From Cephalotus follicularis (lineage: Eukaryota; Streptophyta; Magnoliopsida; Oxalidales; Cephalotaceae): DNA of 64,000 nucleotides. The notes beneath the pieces were generated by a model. That model saw only the letters and a program-made list of their open reading frames with translations, ran no database searches and was not told the DNA's origin. Positions 22,947 to 34,821 of this stretch are shown here, one piece after another (the first letter of the stretch is position 1; every line of letters begins with the position of its first letter). The stretch is from NCBI GenBank assembly GCA_001972305.1, contig BDDD01002040.1:149519-213518 (forward strand), in the 5' to 3' direction. The translations under genes and the position numbers were made by a program.

Positions 22947-23479
22947 GTGTCATATGGATAGTTAGATCACCAATTTATGCATGCATTTACCATATCATGC
23001 ATTGTTATTGTACACAGCACATTGATATTGCATAATATGCCACGGATATTACACATTGTACATGCATACATGTTGCATGGGGGTTCTGCTTAGCCTTGTG
23101 GCTAACCCCATCCTACAGGATGGGGTTGTGTGTGCATTCTTGTGTGGCACAAGTAAGGCATCAAGTAGCAGCGGACAGAAGAATTGAAGATTCGTTTGAC
23201 CGCATGACCGTTTTGTTTTGACAGAGCTTGTATTGTAAATTGTATTGAAAATATTGATAACTAGTATCATATTGTATCGTGTTAATGGAATGATTGTATC
23301 GTGTTGATGGATTATGGTCATGGTTTCGCAAGAGAATTATATTGTATTTTCTGCTTATTGAGATGCATTGTAAAGTTTTTGGTTTTTTCTCATTTTTATA
23401 TTACTAGTACCGACCATTGTATTGTATATTGGATTAAGAGTAATTCCACGTGTCCGTCCTCTGGGCACAGGGTGTCACA

Positions 23480-23575
23480 GTTGGTTCATGTATTCATCTT
23501 ATTCAAGAGATCCATTCAAGAATGTGGTTTTCACATCCATTTGGTACAGCTTTAAATCAAAATGAGCTACTATAG
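23480..23575 (-). pseudogene. copia-B reverse transcriptase fragment
   Basis: The minus strand reads AHFDLKLYQMDVKTTFLNGSLE, a stop where GLU is expected, then DEYMNQ. This is the RT segment just before the QPKGF start of the piece at 17428, proving that LTR-C split one gene. It ends at the TATAG target site of LTR-F. Confidence 0.88.
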
Positions 23576-25484
23576 TGTAATGATAAAAAAAAATTGTTAA
23601 AGTTATTATTTATGGAAATATGGTTGTTCTAAGTGTTGTATGGTGTGTTGTGCGTCTTGTGGCGTTGAAAACGTCAATTGCAAAGGTATAAAGCGTCGAC
23701 TATCTAATGTTAAAGCATCGACGATTAGCCTTCAGTGTACACAAAGCGTCGACTAATTTCGTACCCCAAAACACACCAAACTTATTAGCTTAAGTGTCGA
23801 CAGTTTGTTATAGCGTAGTTGGAAAGTGGCGACCCTTATGCGTTTAAACCAACAACGCTTATTAACTTAAGCATCGACGGTTTGTTATAGCGTATTGGAA
23901 AAAGTGGCGACGCTTTTAAGTCTTATTTCCTTTGTTAAAAGCGCTTAACCGGTGACGCTTAAGTAGAAAACAGCAGCGCTTTGAGGTTAAAGCGTTGACG
24001 CTCTTTAAAAATCAAAACTTGAAATCGTCGACGCTTATCTCGTTTTTTGTCGTTTTGTGAATTAATTATACTAATTAGTGACAGATGTCGACAAACAGGT
24101 GAAGGAATTAAGATTTTTTACCTGAGTGTTATTATTTTAAGATGAAAGAGGCCAGGTGTCGTTTAATCTAAGGAAGAGAATTTTAACGTGGGCGGCGTAA
24201 ACGGTGACTCACGAGTAAAATTTTACAGACTAATGTCACTCTCCTATAAATACGGAGGTAACTTCTACTGTTTTTACTGAGAATGAGAGAAAGAAGGAGA
24301 GAAAGAAAGAGAGAAGAGAAAGAAGGAGAAAAAGAAAGACAGGAGGAGAGAAAGAGAAGAGAAAAGAAGGAGAATTCTGCTGAGATTCTAGTGTAGAATT
24401 TACTTCTGTGTAGAAAAAGAGAGAAGGAGATTAAAGAAAAGTAAGGAATTCCTACTCACTTTTCCAAAGTATTTTATTTCATATTTTTATGCCAAAGTAT
24501 TTTATGTTATTTCTGGAAAATTATGCAACAGATTGTTATAATTTATGTATTTCGAATTTCCGCAAATTTCTCGATAAAATTATATGTTTAAAATTGCTGC
24601 TCATATTCTATTGAAAATTGTGATTTTATCATTCTGAAATTGTTGAAATGTTTGCTATAATTTTATTGTTATTTCAGTTTTTACAAATGTTGTACGAATT
24701 TATTTTTTTTCGAATACCTTGAGCTGATCACTCAAAGTATTAAGAAATGATTTTATGAAAAGATAATATGCTGAGATGAACAACTTTTGGGTTGCGATCC
24801 AAGGGGGATCAATCTGAGGAGGATTAAATGAGCGGTGAGTGCTCACAGACATGCATGTGATGTAAGGATAGTAATCGGGGAGTGCACAATGCCCCGGTGA
24901 AGCAAAAGGTTTTAGTTGGGTTATTTAAGTTTATACAACCCCTCAGTTATTTATGAAATGTTCTGATTCATGAGATATGATCAAAAAATGAAATGAAATG
25001 TTCTATTTCATGAGATATGAACAGAAAAGAATGAATGTGATGAAATGCTTATTTTGAAACCCTTACTGGGCTATTTAAGCTCATTCCTTTCAATGTTTTG
25101 TTTTTAAATAAAATTTTCCAGGGAATTGATGAACGAAGAGATTTCGAGCTTTGGAGGGAGTTCATAAATGAAGATTTTGAAAAGGAATAATGTTATACAT
25201 TAATTTTTGTATAGAATGCTTTTAATGTAGTAAGTTAATATTTTCCGCTGTGAAATGTATTCTGATAATGTTTTATAAATACATTGACTATGATCATTAT
25301 AGTTTATGACGAGATCAAAGGAAGCATAATGTTTTTAAAATGTTATATTTGAGACTATGAGAGGTTGATAAATGTTAGCATTTAGTAAGATTGTTAAAGG
25401 ATTAAAGGCTTCACCTACACGTAACGCACCGAATCTTCGTAGCTCGCTTTGAGCATAAAGTGAACTCAGATCGGGGGTGTTACA
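23576..25484 (+). mobile_element. LTR-F: solo LTR, 1909 bp
   Basis: TGTAATGAT...GGGGGTGTTACA with TSD TATAG (23571-23575 and 25485-25489). It carries a GTCGACG module (23690-24090), a purine-rich GAGAAAGAAGG tract (24285-24370) and no coding frame. The orientation is uncertain because both ends are similar. Confidence 0.83.
23690..24090 (+). repeat. GTCGACG module in LTR-F
   Basis: Includes AAAGCGTCGACTATC, AAAGCATCGACGATT, AAAGCGTCGACTAAT, AAGCATCGACGGTTTG, AAAGCGTTGACGCTC and AATCGTCGACGCTTATC. Confidence 0.8.
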
Positions 25485-25575
25485 TATAGCAATAATAATT
25501 CTAAATGAATCCGTCTTGGAAACTTGAGAGAAGGTTTCATGGTAATAGATGCCTTCTTTTTTAGTGAACCCATAG
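25485..25575 (-). pseudogene. copia-B reverse transcriptase N-terminal fragment
   Basis: The minus strand encodes GFTKKEGIYYHETFSQVSK and TDSFRIIIAI, the RT start. The preceding residues (ERYKARIAAK) lie beyond LTR-G at 27887, and the following ones (AHFDLKL) lie beyond LTR-F at 23575. Confidence 0.9.
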
Positions 25576-27881
25576 TGTAACACCCCGAAACAACCCCTTT
25601 TCGTTTTAGCATATATTGTATCATATGACATGGTATACAGATATTAGTGATGTTGATTGTGCATATGGTTATGGATGGAATGAGGTATTTTCAATACCCA
25701 TATGGTATGTTTCTATGTCTATTTACAGTAATTGTTATGTAAGGGAGTAGATATTAGCTAAAAGACTATATAAAGAACCTAAATGACACATAAACAGTCT
25801 TTCTCTCCCTTTCTCACACTCTCTCACCACTTCTCTTTCTTATCTCTGCCAAAACACCCCAAAACACCACCAACCAGATGTAATCAAAGGGGAAATCAAG
25901 AGGGGATGGGTTTTGACACAAGATTGAAGCTCCATAGACCAAGAACTTGAGTTCTTTCTCATTTCACTCAACCTAGAATCCAAGAGCAAGCTTCAATCTT
26001 TGGTAGAAACATTCTCTACCTAAATATACCTATGACTACACATATATGCACATGTATGAATTGTTATTATGAATTGAATGAATTGAAATGGATTGAATTG
26101 AATGTTAGGGTTTATCGATTGAGAAAAGGGGGTTTTTAATCTAGAAAATGAATGAATAGATTTGAATGATTAAAAATGGTTTTAATGGCTTAAGGATGGT
26201 TATAATAACTTGTATTAAACTTGTTTTTGAAATATTTGAAGCAAAGATTGGATTTGTAAATTTTTTTATAGTAGAACCCTAAGTTATGCAACCCTAAACG
26301 CCGACACCTGTCCCGTGAGAATTCCCGCATAGGGTCATTTTAAAAGGAAACATACTTTTAAACCTTCGACGCTTAGCCTTCCTTGGTAGCGTCTAGCTAA
26401 GTGACGATGCTTAGTTTAAAGCGTCACCACTTAGGCAATTTGAAAAATGAATTAAACTTATTGCCTACCTTAATAGATGACACCTAGCCTAATTGTTGAG
26501 ATTTAGTGCAAAGCATTGACTCCTAGGCTCAGAGCGTCACCGCTTAAGGCCTGCTACAGTTTTTAAAATGTTTTCAAACCACTTTTCTTCTAGGTTCTTT
26601 CCTATCCCCATGATAAAGTTATGGTTGGGTTTCTTTCTAGTTTTTAAAGATGACATAGTAAGGGTAAGAAAGGGTCTATAAAGGTGTTCATAGTAAAGTG
26701 AAGTGTAACTTCTAGTTAGGTATGTTAGGCGTCGACCTTCAGTCGACTGATCCCTCTGCTATAGTTACTCATGGTGCGTGATTGGTTGAGCTCCTATCGG
26801 TTAATCGATAGGCAACCAATTATATTCGAACTCTTATCGGTGAACCGATAGGCGACTGGATATATAATCCTTGAGTTTGTGTACCTTCGGGGGGATTTAG
26901 GCTCACGTATGTATAGGGAATCTCTGTGACTAGCCCTAGAGCTTGTGCACCTTCGAGAGGGAGGGGGGTTAGATGTTCTCGCCCTAGAGTTTGTGCTCTT
27001 TCGGGAGGATTTGAGACTCATGTTGAGCTATTGCATGCTATGGTATGGTTTGATGGTATGCTATGACATTACAAACTGACAGACGGCTTCATGGATCTGT
27101 AACTAGTTGAGCTTCTATAAGTCCGCATGTAGGAAACTAGTTCTAATTGAGCTCCTATTGGTCCATCGGTAGGGAACTAGATGTTCTAAACCTCGAGTTT
27201 GTGCCTGGTTTAGACTTATGGATGATTATATGTTAGGTCAAACGTTTATATACACTAGTATGGGACAATTGTATATAAATCGTTGACCACCCAATTGTCT
27301 GATATATATATATATAGGGGTGTATATTTAGGTTAACGATCTATATATATACCGATATGGAATAGTTATATATATGGATTAGTTAACCATAATTGTTTAT
27401 GCATTATGCCATGTCATGCATTTATACCTACGATATTTGTTCATATCAAAAGCATGAGGTTGTTTTCTAAGACGCCGTTTGGCGACCCATCGTTCGAGAT
27501 TGGGCACAGTTTATGTGTTTAGGTACAGATGGATCAAAAGTTAGTGGCAGTGGTCATGGACAAAGAGATCAATGATGGTAAGTATGCATGTCAAGGATCC
27601 AAGGGTGATGCTTTTTATGAACTTTACATTATATTGATATGTAAAAGTTATGTATGCTAAGGATTTGTAAGGTATTGTATGAACTTATGCATGTAATGAT
27701 AATGAATTGTATTGATGTTTAAAATTGTTTGAATAGATATACGGACATATGTATTAAACTTTTAAGTATATATAGTTTTCCACTATACGAAATAGATTTT
27801 AATTAGGACCCTACTCATGAAATAAGAGATTGAATGAGTTTGGGTGACGTCTCAAACCTTTAGCGGGTCTGGGGTGTTACA
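25576..27881 (+). mobile_element. LTR-G: solo LTR, 2306 bp, gypsy Del/Tekay-like
   Basis: TGTAACACCCCGAAACAACC...GGTCTGGGGTGTTACA with TSD CATAG/CTTAG (one mismatch). The first 780 bp resemble LTR-H (29404 onward). It contains a weak GTCGACG-type cluster (26290-26560) and repeated 'CTATCGGTTAATCGATAGG' type segments around 26790-26860. No coding frame. Confidence 0.82.
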
Positions 27882-29403
27882 CTTAGCTGCAATTCTAGCC
27901 TTATATCGTTCAATATTTAGCCATGGCTTCCATCTCTTCCTTTATGGCATCATACCATAATGTGGAATGTTCTCCATTCATAGCTTTAGAAACAAAGCTG
28001 GATCACACTTAGGTCTAACATCAAAGTCAGACTCTTAGAAATATACAACATAATCACTACAAATTATTGATGTTTTAGATCTTGAGGATCTTCTTAATGG
28101 AACTATGTCATCATATGGATTTTGAGCAACTAGCTCCACATTAACATGTCCCTCAATGGTTGGTTTTATTTCATCTAGTTGCTCTTCATTGAAATTCGGT
28201 AAATTTCTTTGAAAAGCTATCAATTCCCCATCATAAGTAACTTGTTTAGTAGGAACCTTTATTTCCTCAAATTCAATTTTACAAGGAAAGTCACTCCCAT
28301 TGAATTCAAAATCCTCTAGAAATTTTGCATTTCTAGCTTCAACAATTCTAGAATGCGAAGGACAATAAATCTAAATCCTTTGGAGTTAACTGCATAGCCA
28401 ATGAAACATCCACTGATTGTCCTTGTGTCTTGTTTCTTAAGGTTAAGATTATAAACCCTAACTTCAATTGGACAAGCCCATATATGTAAATGCATTAAAT
28501 TTGGTTTTCATTCATTCCATAATTCTAAAGGTGTATTAGAGACAGCCTTATGGAACCCTATTTAGTACATACACAATAGTTTTTAATGCTTCACTCCATA
28601 AAATTAAAGGGATATTAGAATTACTAATCATACTCATAATGTGCATAAGTGTATGGTTCTTTCTTTCAGTCACACCAATTGGTTGTGGTGTGCCTGGCAT
28701 TGTATATTTCCTAACAATGACTTCTTCTTGAAGGAATGTAACAAATGACCCATTTAATTGTCCTTTTTCTGTGTATCTTCCATAGTACTGACTACCTCTG
28801 TCTGATCTCACTCTTTTGATTTTCTTTTCTTTTTGTCTCTCTACCTTTTTCTTAAAAATTTTAAAGGCTTGTAGTGCCTCTTTTTTATCAAACAAAATGT
28901 AGTGATACATGAATATAGTATGGTCATTAAAGAATGAGATAAAATATCTTTGACCATTCATGACAATGAGGATTAAACAGTCCACATATATCAATGTGGA
29001 TGATCTCAAGTATTTTTGAACTCCTTTTAGCACCTTTAGTGGACTTGTTAATCTGCTTAACCTTAATGCAGTTTGTACACGTGCCAAAATTAGTAAAATC
29101 AAGCGATTTTAGGACTTTTAACTCTCTCAATGGAGATATACCCTAATCTCCTATACCATAATTTAGAGGAGCATTCATTAATAATACAACGTTTTGTGCC
29201 AATATCAGTTTCTGTAGTCAAAAGACTGCATTCATAAGTGGGGTCGAAATGGAATTTGTATAAACCATCAATTAAAGATCCATTGCCAACAATGGAATTA
29301 TTATTAGAAACATTGAAAATATAATCCTCAAAAATAAATTTAAAAACCATAACTAGTCAATTTGGAAATAGATACCAAATTTTTAGAAAATGAAGGAACA
29401 TAA
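27882..29403 (-). pseudogene. copia-B integrase and pre-RT linker
   Basis: From the 5' side: GAG-pre-integrase (29099-29350) with KLWYRRLGYISIERV, zinc Cys pair in CTNCIKVKQ (28927-29130), then the integrase core with D in FISFFNDHT, D in VRSDRGSQYYG and E in GVTERKNHTL (28548-29102), ending ALKTIVYVLNRVP. The linker at 28035-28223 includes VPLRRSSRSKT. Several frameshifts. The 5' end breaks at 29403 where LTR-H is inserted; no gag is found beyond. Confidence 0.9.
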
Positions 29404-30184
29404 TGTAACACCCCGAAACAGCCCTTTTATGTTTATGCATTTATTGCATCATAATTACATGGTATACGGATAATGATAATAAAGATTGTGCATATGGTTA
29501 TGGATGATATGAAGTATTTTCAATGCCCACGTGATATCTTTATATGGTATGAGGTATTTGCGTGGGGGTAGATTAGTACAAAGAGATTATAAATAGAACC
29601 ACAAACCCTTAAACACTTCATTTTTCTCTCTTCTCTAACCCGTTTCTCTCTCTTATCACTCCCAAAAACACTATTAACCTCATCAAATCAATTTCAAATC
29701 ACCAAGAATCAAGAGAGTTTTGGGTTGTAGTGATGAAGAACACAAGATTGAAGCATTTAGGCCTAAGGACTTAAGTCCTTTCTTACTTTTCTCACCTCAA
29801 ACACCAAGAACAAGCTTCAATATTTAGTAGAAACCTTCTCTACCTAAACATGTTAATGATTCACACTTCTACGCACATATATGAACTGATTCTATAACTT
29901 TAATGGATTGAAATTGAATATTATGGATGAAACAAAGTTTTAGGGTTATAAAGGGGGTTTTTAACCTAGAACTGAAAAGGATGAATTTTAGGGATTGAAA
30001 AAGGTTTTAATGGCTTAAGGATGGTTATAAGAACTTATATTGAACTTGGTTTAAAAGGATTTGAAGAAGGAATTGAATTGGAAAAGATTTGAAGTGCAAA
30101 ACTATGCTTCTGCAACCTTAAGCACCGGCGCATAGCTCGCCATCGTCACCGCTTAGTGGATATTTTAAAGTATGGACTACGTTC

Positions 30185-32530
30185 TGTCACACCCGTTCCC
30201 GACAATAACCAATATCCTACCGAGAACGGATATGACGTCCCACATGACAACTTCCTTTCGGAAGTCACCATATGGATTTATATAAAACTCACTTTAAACT
30301 TGGAAATCAAAAAGTTAAAACGTTTCCAAAACTTTGAAAATTTTTCTAACTCTTAAATTTTTACGAAAATCGGGCATGTAGTATCTATTTATAGGACTAT
30401 GCCCCCTGTAAATAAAAACACAGTTTATATTCACACTCCCGAAGGAGGAATCAGCAGTTTTAAAACGGGCTCAGCCCTCAGCAAACCATAATATAAAGCA
30501 GTAAACATGGGTTGGGCTCAGCCTCAACCATTTCAACAAGCAATAAAGTAAATATATCGGGCTCGGCCCTTTTTAAAGCAAAACCATAATAGAAAACCGT
30601 TTATATGAAACTTAAGTAATGCATAAATTAAAATGTGATGTAATGTTGCTATGCATGTTTTGAAATCCTGGTAGCATGCCCTGCCTCCGTGGTCATTCAT
30701 CAACAGCAATAGACTAGGAATCACTTACCATCTTGCCTTTATCTGGAAGGGACAGAAAAGAAAGGGGGTTAGTCCAAATGACTAAGTGAGTAGAAACAAT
30801 AAATACATCTCCCATAACTATATATCAAATAAAAAGAGAAGTGATGTAAGCTCAAAGTAGAATGCAATGTAATCTGCAGCAATAAATGAAATCAAGATCC
30901 AAAAGGATAGTCACAATCAACCGAGGATATCAAGATCCATAACAAATCATAATTCACAAAGGACATCGAGATTACAAAGGGATATCGAGATCACAAAGAA
31001 ATATCGAAATCATAAAGGGAAATCAAGATCTCGATGTGTAAACGAAATCCAAAGTATAACTGAAGTCCACGATGCAAATAAGCATCACAAGTATATAAAC
31101 AAATCAAGAAAAGGGGATCTCGATACTCAACAAATGGCTCCACAATATAGCATGAGTCAAGAATATAACAAGATTATCGAAGAGATCCACAATTATTACC
31201 ATAAACATTAACAAGACTCCACAAATGAAACTCGGATGTCAACGATATAAATTCCATTAAACAAACTCAAGCTCAAGACTTTCCGAGTACAATATAATCA
31301 GAGTATATAAAATATCAGTAATCGCAGATATGATCGACAATATAAACTCATGCTGGGTAGAATCAATAAGTGACAGAATGAAGGATCATCATGACTCCAT
31401 GAAAAGTCCAATTCGCAGAAGTCTCATCTAAACATATTTTTGAATTCACTAAGGTAAGTCCAATTTGTCCAATTCATCCAATTTTGAATCATAATACTAG
31501 TTCAGCTCATAATATCGTAAAACGATTACATAAATACATAATTCAATCGAAAACAGAATGTAACGGAGCAAGGTTCAGAGTTTACCGAAAGTCATCGAAA
31601 CAGAGCATAGAGCCATAATCACATCGCGAAACTGGAACGGATCACACCTATGCGAAGAGCGGAGTCAGAAACTGTACAAAAAAAATTTCTCGCCGGAGGG
31701 TCGCCGGTGCGTGGGCTCACGTGCCGCCGCTGGCCGGCGCGTGTCTGTCACGCGTCGTCGGTCAGAAGCCGTGAGGGTCCAATCTGGACCGTTTGAGGCC
31801 GCTGATTCCATATCTGAGGCGCGTTTTCCGTGAATCCTCCGCGTTTGGCCGGAACAGAAGCTTTTGACCGCGGTTGACTATGTCGCTAATCTGCTTTTTC
31901 GACGTCGTCAAGGGTCGAGGCCGGTCGGGTTCGCTTCCTCTCGTTGCCAGGATGCCGAATCTGTGGTTCCCTTGTCGTGCCGATCACCAGAACGGGAGAA
32001 ACGATGCCAAACAGGTCCGACAGAGAGAAGTCGTCGCGCACGCCGGAGGAGACGTCGGCCGGTGCAGGGGTTGGGACCGGTGGACTCAAGAGGCTGCGGG
32101 GGTTCGACCGGTGTCTTCGCCGGTGCCATATCGGCACTGACGGTGACGGTAACAGGTGAGAGGAGGAGAGAGAAAGGGAGAGAGAGAGAGATGGCCGGGA
32201 GAGAGAGGGAGAGAGAGGGAGAGAGATGTGTGGGAGAGAAAACTTTTTTCTTAATACAAACTTGGGTTTTCTTTTGTTCAAAAATGCAGAAATTGGTTTT
32301 AACAAAAAAATAAAAAGCCAAAAATATTATTTTATTAATTCATAGACATAAAATCAAAACCCACTGGCTAAGACTAAAACCCGCTTAGCCAAGACAAAAG
32401 CAAAACAAATCGAAAAATGGGCAGTCCACAAACCGAAAAATAATCGACAGCGCACACAAAACATATCGAAAGGCCCATACAAAACATATCGAAAAGCCCA
32501 AAAATCTATACGAAAAATAGGGATATTACA
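30185..32530 (-). mobile_element. LTR-I1: solo LTR, 2346 bp, inside LTR-H
   Basis: The plus strand reads TGTCACACCC...GGGATATTACA with TSD CGTTC/CTTTC (30180-30184 and 32531-32535). The first 240 bp are the inverse of the right end of LTR-I2 (about 46430-46668), including CCCCCTGTAAA, so LTR-I1 is oriented minus. It holds a 20-bp tandem repeat (30955-31030) and a GC-rich, GA-rich segment (31680-32230) that gives several false open frames. Confidence 0.8.
30955..31030 (-). repeat. Approx. 20-bp tandem repeat (ATATCGAGATCACAAAG)
   Basis: Four imperfect units between 30955 and 31030. Confidence 0.7.
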
Positions 32531-32805
32531 CTTTCCATTAATTATAACTTCGATAGGGACGAACCAAATGATATATGAAAAATTGATTACAAAACAGATT
32601 ATGAACACGAAATTGGCATATGATATGAAAAGTGACTTATGATTATGAAATGATCTTTGTATGATTATGGGTTACGAGTATTACAAGGTACGACTATGAT
32701 ATATATTATTGTTTGAGACCTATGAGATAACCCATTCATAATCTACATTTCCGTCGCGAGGATTATGGGTGTTCGATCACATAATCACTGGAGGTTACTG
32801 GTGCC

Positions 32806-32950
32806 TACGGGTTCTGACTGTTGTTACGGCTTTACCACTATACTACGGGTTCTGACCATTTTTACGGCTTTACCACCATACTACGGGTTCTGACCGTTTT
32901 TACAGCTTTACCACTATACTTACGGGCTCTGACCGTTTTTACGGCTTAGC
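32806..32950 (+). repeat. 38-bp tandem repeat in LTR-H
   Basis: Four units of TACGGGTTCTGACCGTTTTT plus ACGGCTTTACCAC. The related K LTR does not show an array of this kind at that place. Confidence 0.9.
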
Positions 32951-34821
32951 CATGATGTGATCAGTGTTATCTCTTCCCCACTCGGCTACGACCTCAAAAG
33001 GGTAGGTAGTCGGTGGTAGTGCTATCTCGAGCCGGATGGGCAGAGTAATACTCAGACCTATGGATTGTTTGGCCCTACGCATGATGACTGATTGTTTATG
33101 GAGTGTCTGCAGGCCTATGGCCTTTTATGTGATTAGGACCAGCCCAGTATATCACTACTTAGGGACAGTTGGTATACTGACGCTGTCTGCAGTTGTCATT
33201 TATGCACATGGCATGCCATACAAATATATTATACTGATGCACTACATGACATACATTTATATACTGTTACACGCATATCACTATTATACTGTTGCATGCA
33301 TAGCATAGTATACCTACACGACATTATGACGCTGACCCATTTCCCGTGTATGCGGAATGGGCAGGCTCATGCACAGGTGATGGACTGTAGTGAGGTAAGC
33401 TGAGAAGGACGGGTTTCTATAACAGATTTTGTTAGCCAATTTTAGATAGAGTTGCTTGTATTTGGATTTGCTTATATGAGTTGTATATAAGAGTTGTATA
33501 AAAAGGGGACTCACGTTTATGATTAAAATGTATTGAAATATAAGACTTGTTATGTATAAGAATTGTGAAAAGGAACCCTATGTATTTGAGACAAATATAA
33601 AGATGTTATAGTTATGTTTTATTTAGCTATCGACATGCCGGCTTGTGGCAGTGCTTGTTTAATATGTGTGTTGATGTAAAGGACATCGAAGGGTCCACAT
33701 ATTGTGATAAACTGTTTTTTCCTCCTTCGGGAGTGTGGTTGTTGAGGGCTGAGCCCAAGATATAAAATGTATTTTTCTTTACAGGGAGTTTAGCTAGATA
33801 AAAGAATATTGCATGCCGAAATTTCGGGAGATTTTAAAAGTTAGTTTTTATTTGGATTGATGAATTCCGCTGTTGTAATATGATTGTTTAAAGTTTTAAA
33901 TTTGTAGCACTTTTTGGAGTATGAATTATATGACTAAGAGTACTGAAAGTAAAGAATCTCACGCGTCGGATCATGGGGGTTTACTCTCACGGTTTGGGGC
34001 GCGACATTATCAAATCTCCATCGCTTGGGAACCTCCTATCCTTGATCACTTTATTCACACTGCATATACAACACATTCCCGTTAAGCTCTACGCACAGGA
34101 ATCAACACTGCCGTCATCGAAGCTCTGGCCAGTTTCCGGCGAGCTTAACCAGCTCCCATAAATAGACTCAACATTGGACGATCTATTCATAACCGTTGGA
34201 GACTCGGCGCCGAGCACCATGTCGCAGACGACGGTGAGTCAACTCGTCGGTCATCCACAATTTCAATCACCACCCAAAAATACCACACAATCATCAGTTC
34301 TAGGTGTCATAGCGAGAGGCTCGCCGAGACTCGCCAGGGAATCGACAGTCACGGCCGGCAGTGAGTTTGACTCACTGAGTTGACTCGCCGGACTTCAACA
34401 GTTCTGATCAACACTCAAAAATTCCATAACCGACCTTAAAATCCTTTAATCAGTCCATTGGCGACCGAGACTCGCCGTGACTCTCTGCTAAACGCGCGGT
34501 CATAGGCGGCAGTGAGTCAAGGCAACTCAGCTGACTCAGCTGGCACAAAACGAATGATTTACGTCGGAAAAATACTTAAACCATCATCACCGTGGGTATG
34601 ATAGTCTCCTTGACAAGGACCGGCTCCAACCACGGCGATAGAAGAGGCAAAAACGGGGTCAACAGTGACCCTCGGCAACACAGAACAGAAGAAAATAGGA
34701 GGGAGAAGGAAGAGGGAAAAGGCTTACCGTTGGAAATGAAGACTTCGTCCAACTGCTCTCCTTTCCCGGCATCGTGTCATGCCGACGTCTCCTCTTTCTC
34801 TTCTCTCCCGCTCGCGCTCTG

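Larger units (their letters stand above)
17429..23479 (+). mobile_element. LTR-C: large solo LTR, gypsy-type, carrying LTR-E1 and LTR-D
   Basis: Starts TGTAACGACC, ends GGGTGTCACA, and is flanked by TSD GTTGG (17424-17428 and 23480-23484). Without the two nested insertions it is about 2.43 kb, nearly the same length as its inverted relative LTR-D. It encodes nothing I recognise. Long stretches are built from ATTGATTG and GTATTGTATTG repeats (19790-20100, 22400-22500). The TGTAAC-start, GTGTTACA-end pattern and 2-3 kb length suit Del/Tekay gypsy LTRs. Confidence 0.82.
3968..29403 (-). mobile_element. copia-B: single Ty1/copia element split by nested insertions
   Basis: Five minus-strand pieces form one collinear copia pol: RNase H end 3968-4192, RNase H to RT 16460-17428, RT 23480-23575, RT N-terminus 25485-25575, and integrase to pre-RT 27882-29403. 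At each break the protein reading continues across the insertion, and four breaks show TSDs: TAA (4190-4192/16460-16462), GTTGG (17424-17428/23480-23484), TATAG (23571-23575/25485-25489) and CATAG/CTTAG (25571-25575/27882-27886). The 5' part, with gag, protease and 5' LTR, is not found in the window. Confidence 0.88.
29404..34006 (+). mobile_element. LTR-H: mosaic solo LTR with mismatched flanks, carrying LTR-I1
   Basis: Left end TGTAACACCCCGAAACAGCC after flank CATAA in copia-B. The right end TTTGGGGCGCGACA at 34006 is followed by TTATC inside the 3' LTR of K, so the flanks do not match. The left 780 bp resemble LTR-G and the right 1.48 kb resemble, in inverse orientation, the end of the K LTR (40860-42480). 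A recombination between two related LTRs at different places would explain this. No coding frame. Confidence 0.72.

Noticed and set aside
31864-32321. Overlapping Arg- and Ser-rich frames on both strands in LTR-I1
   Set aside because: Explained by GC-rich and GA-rich composition within a non-coding LTR.
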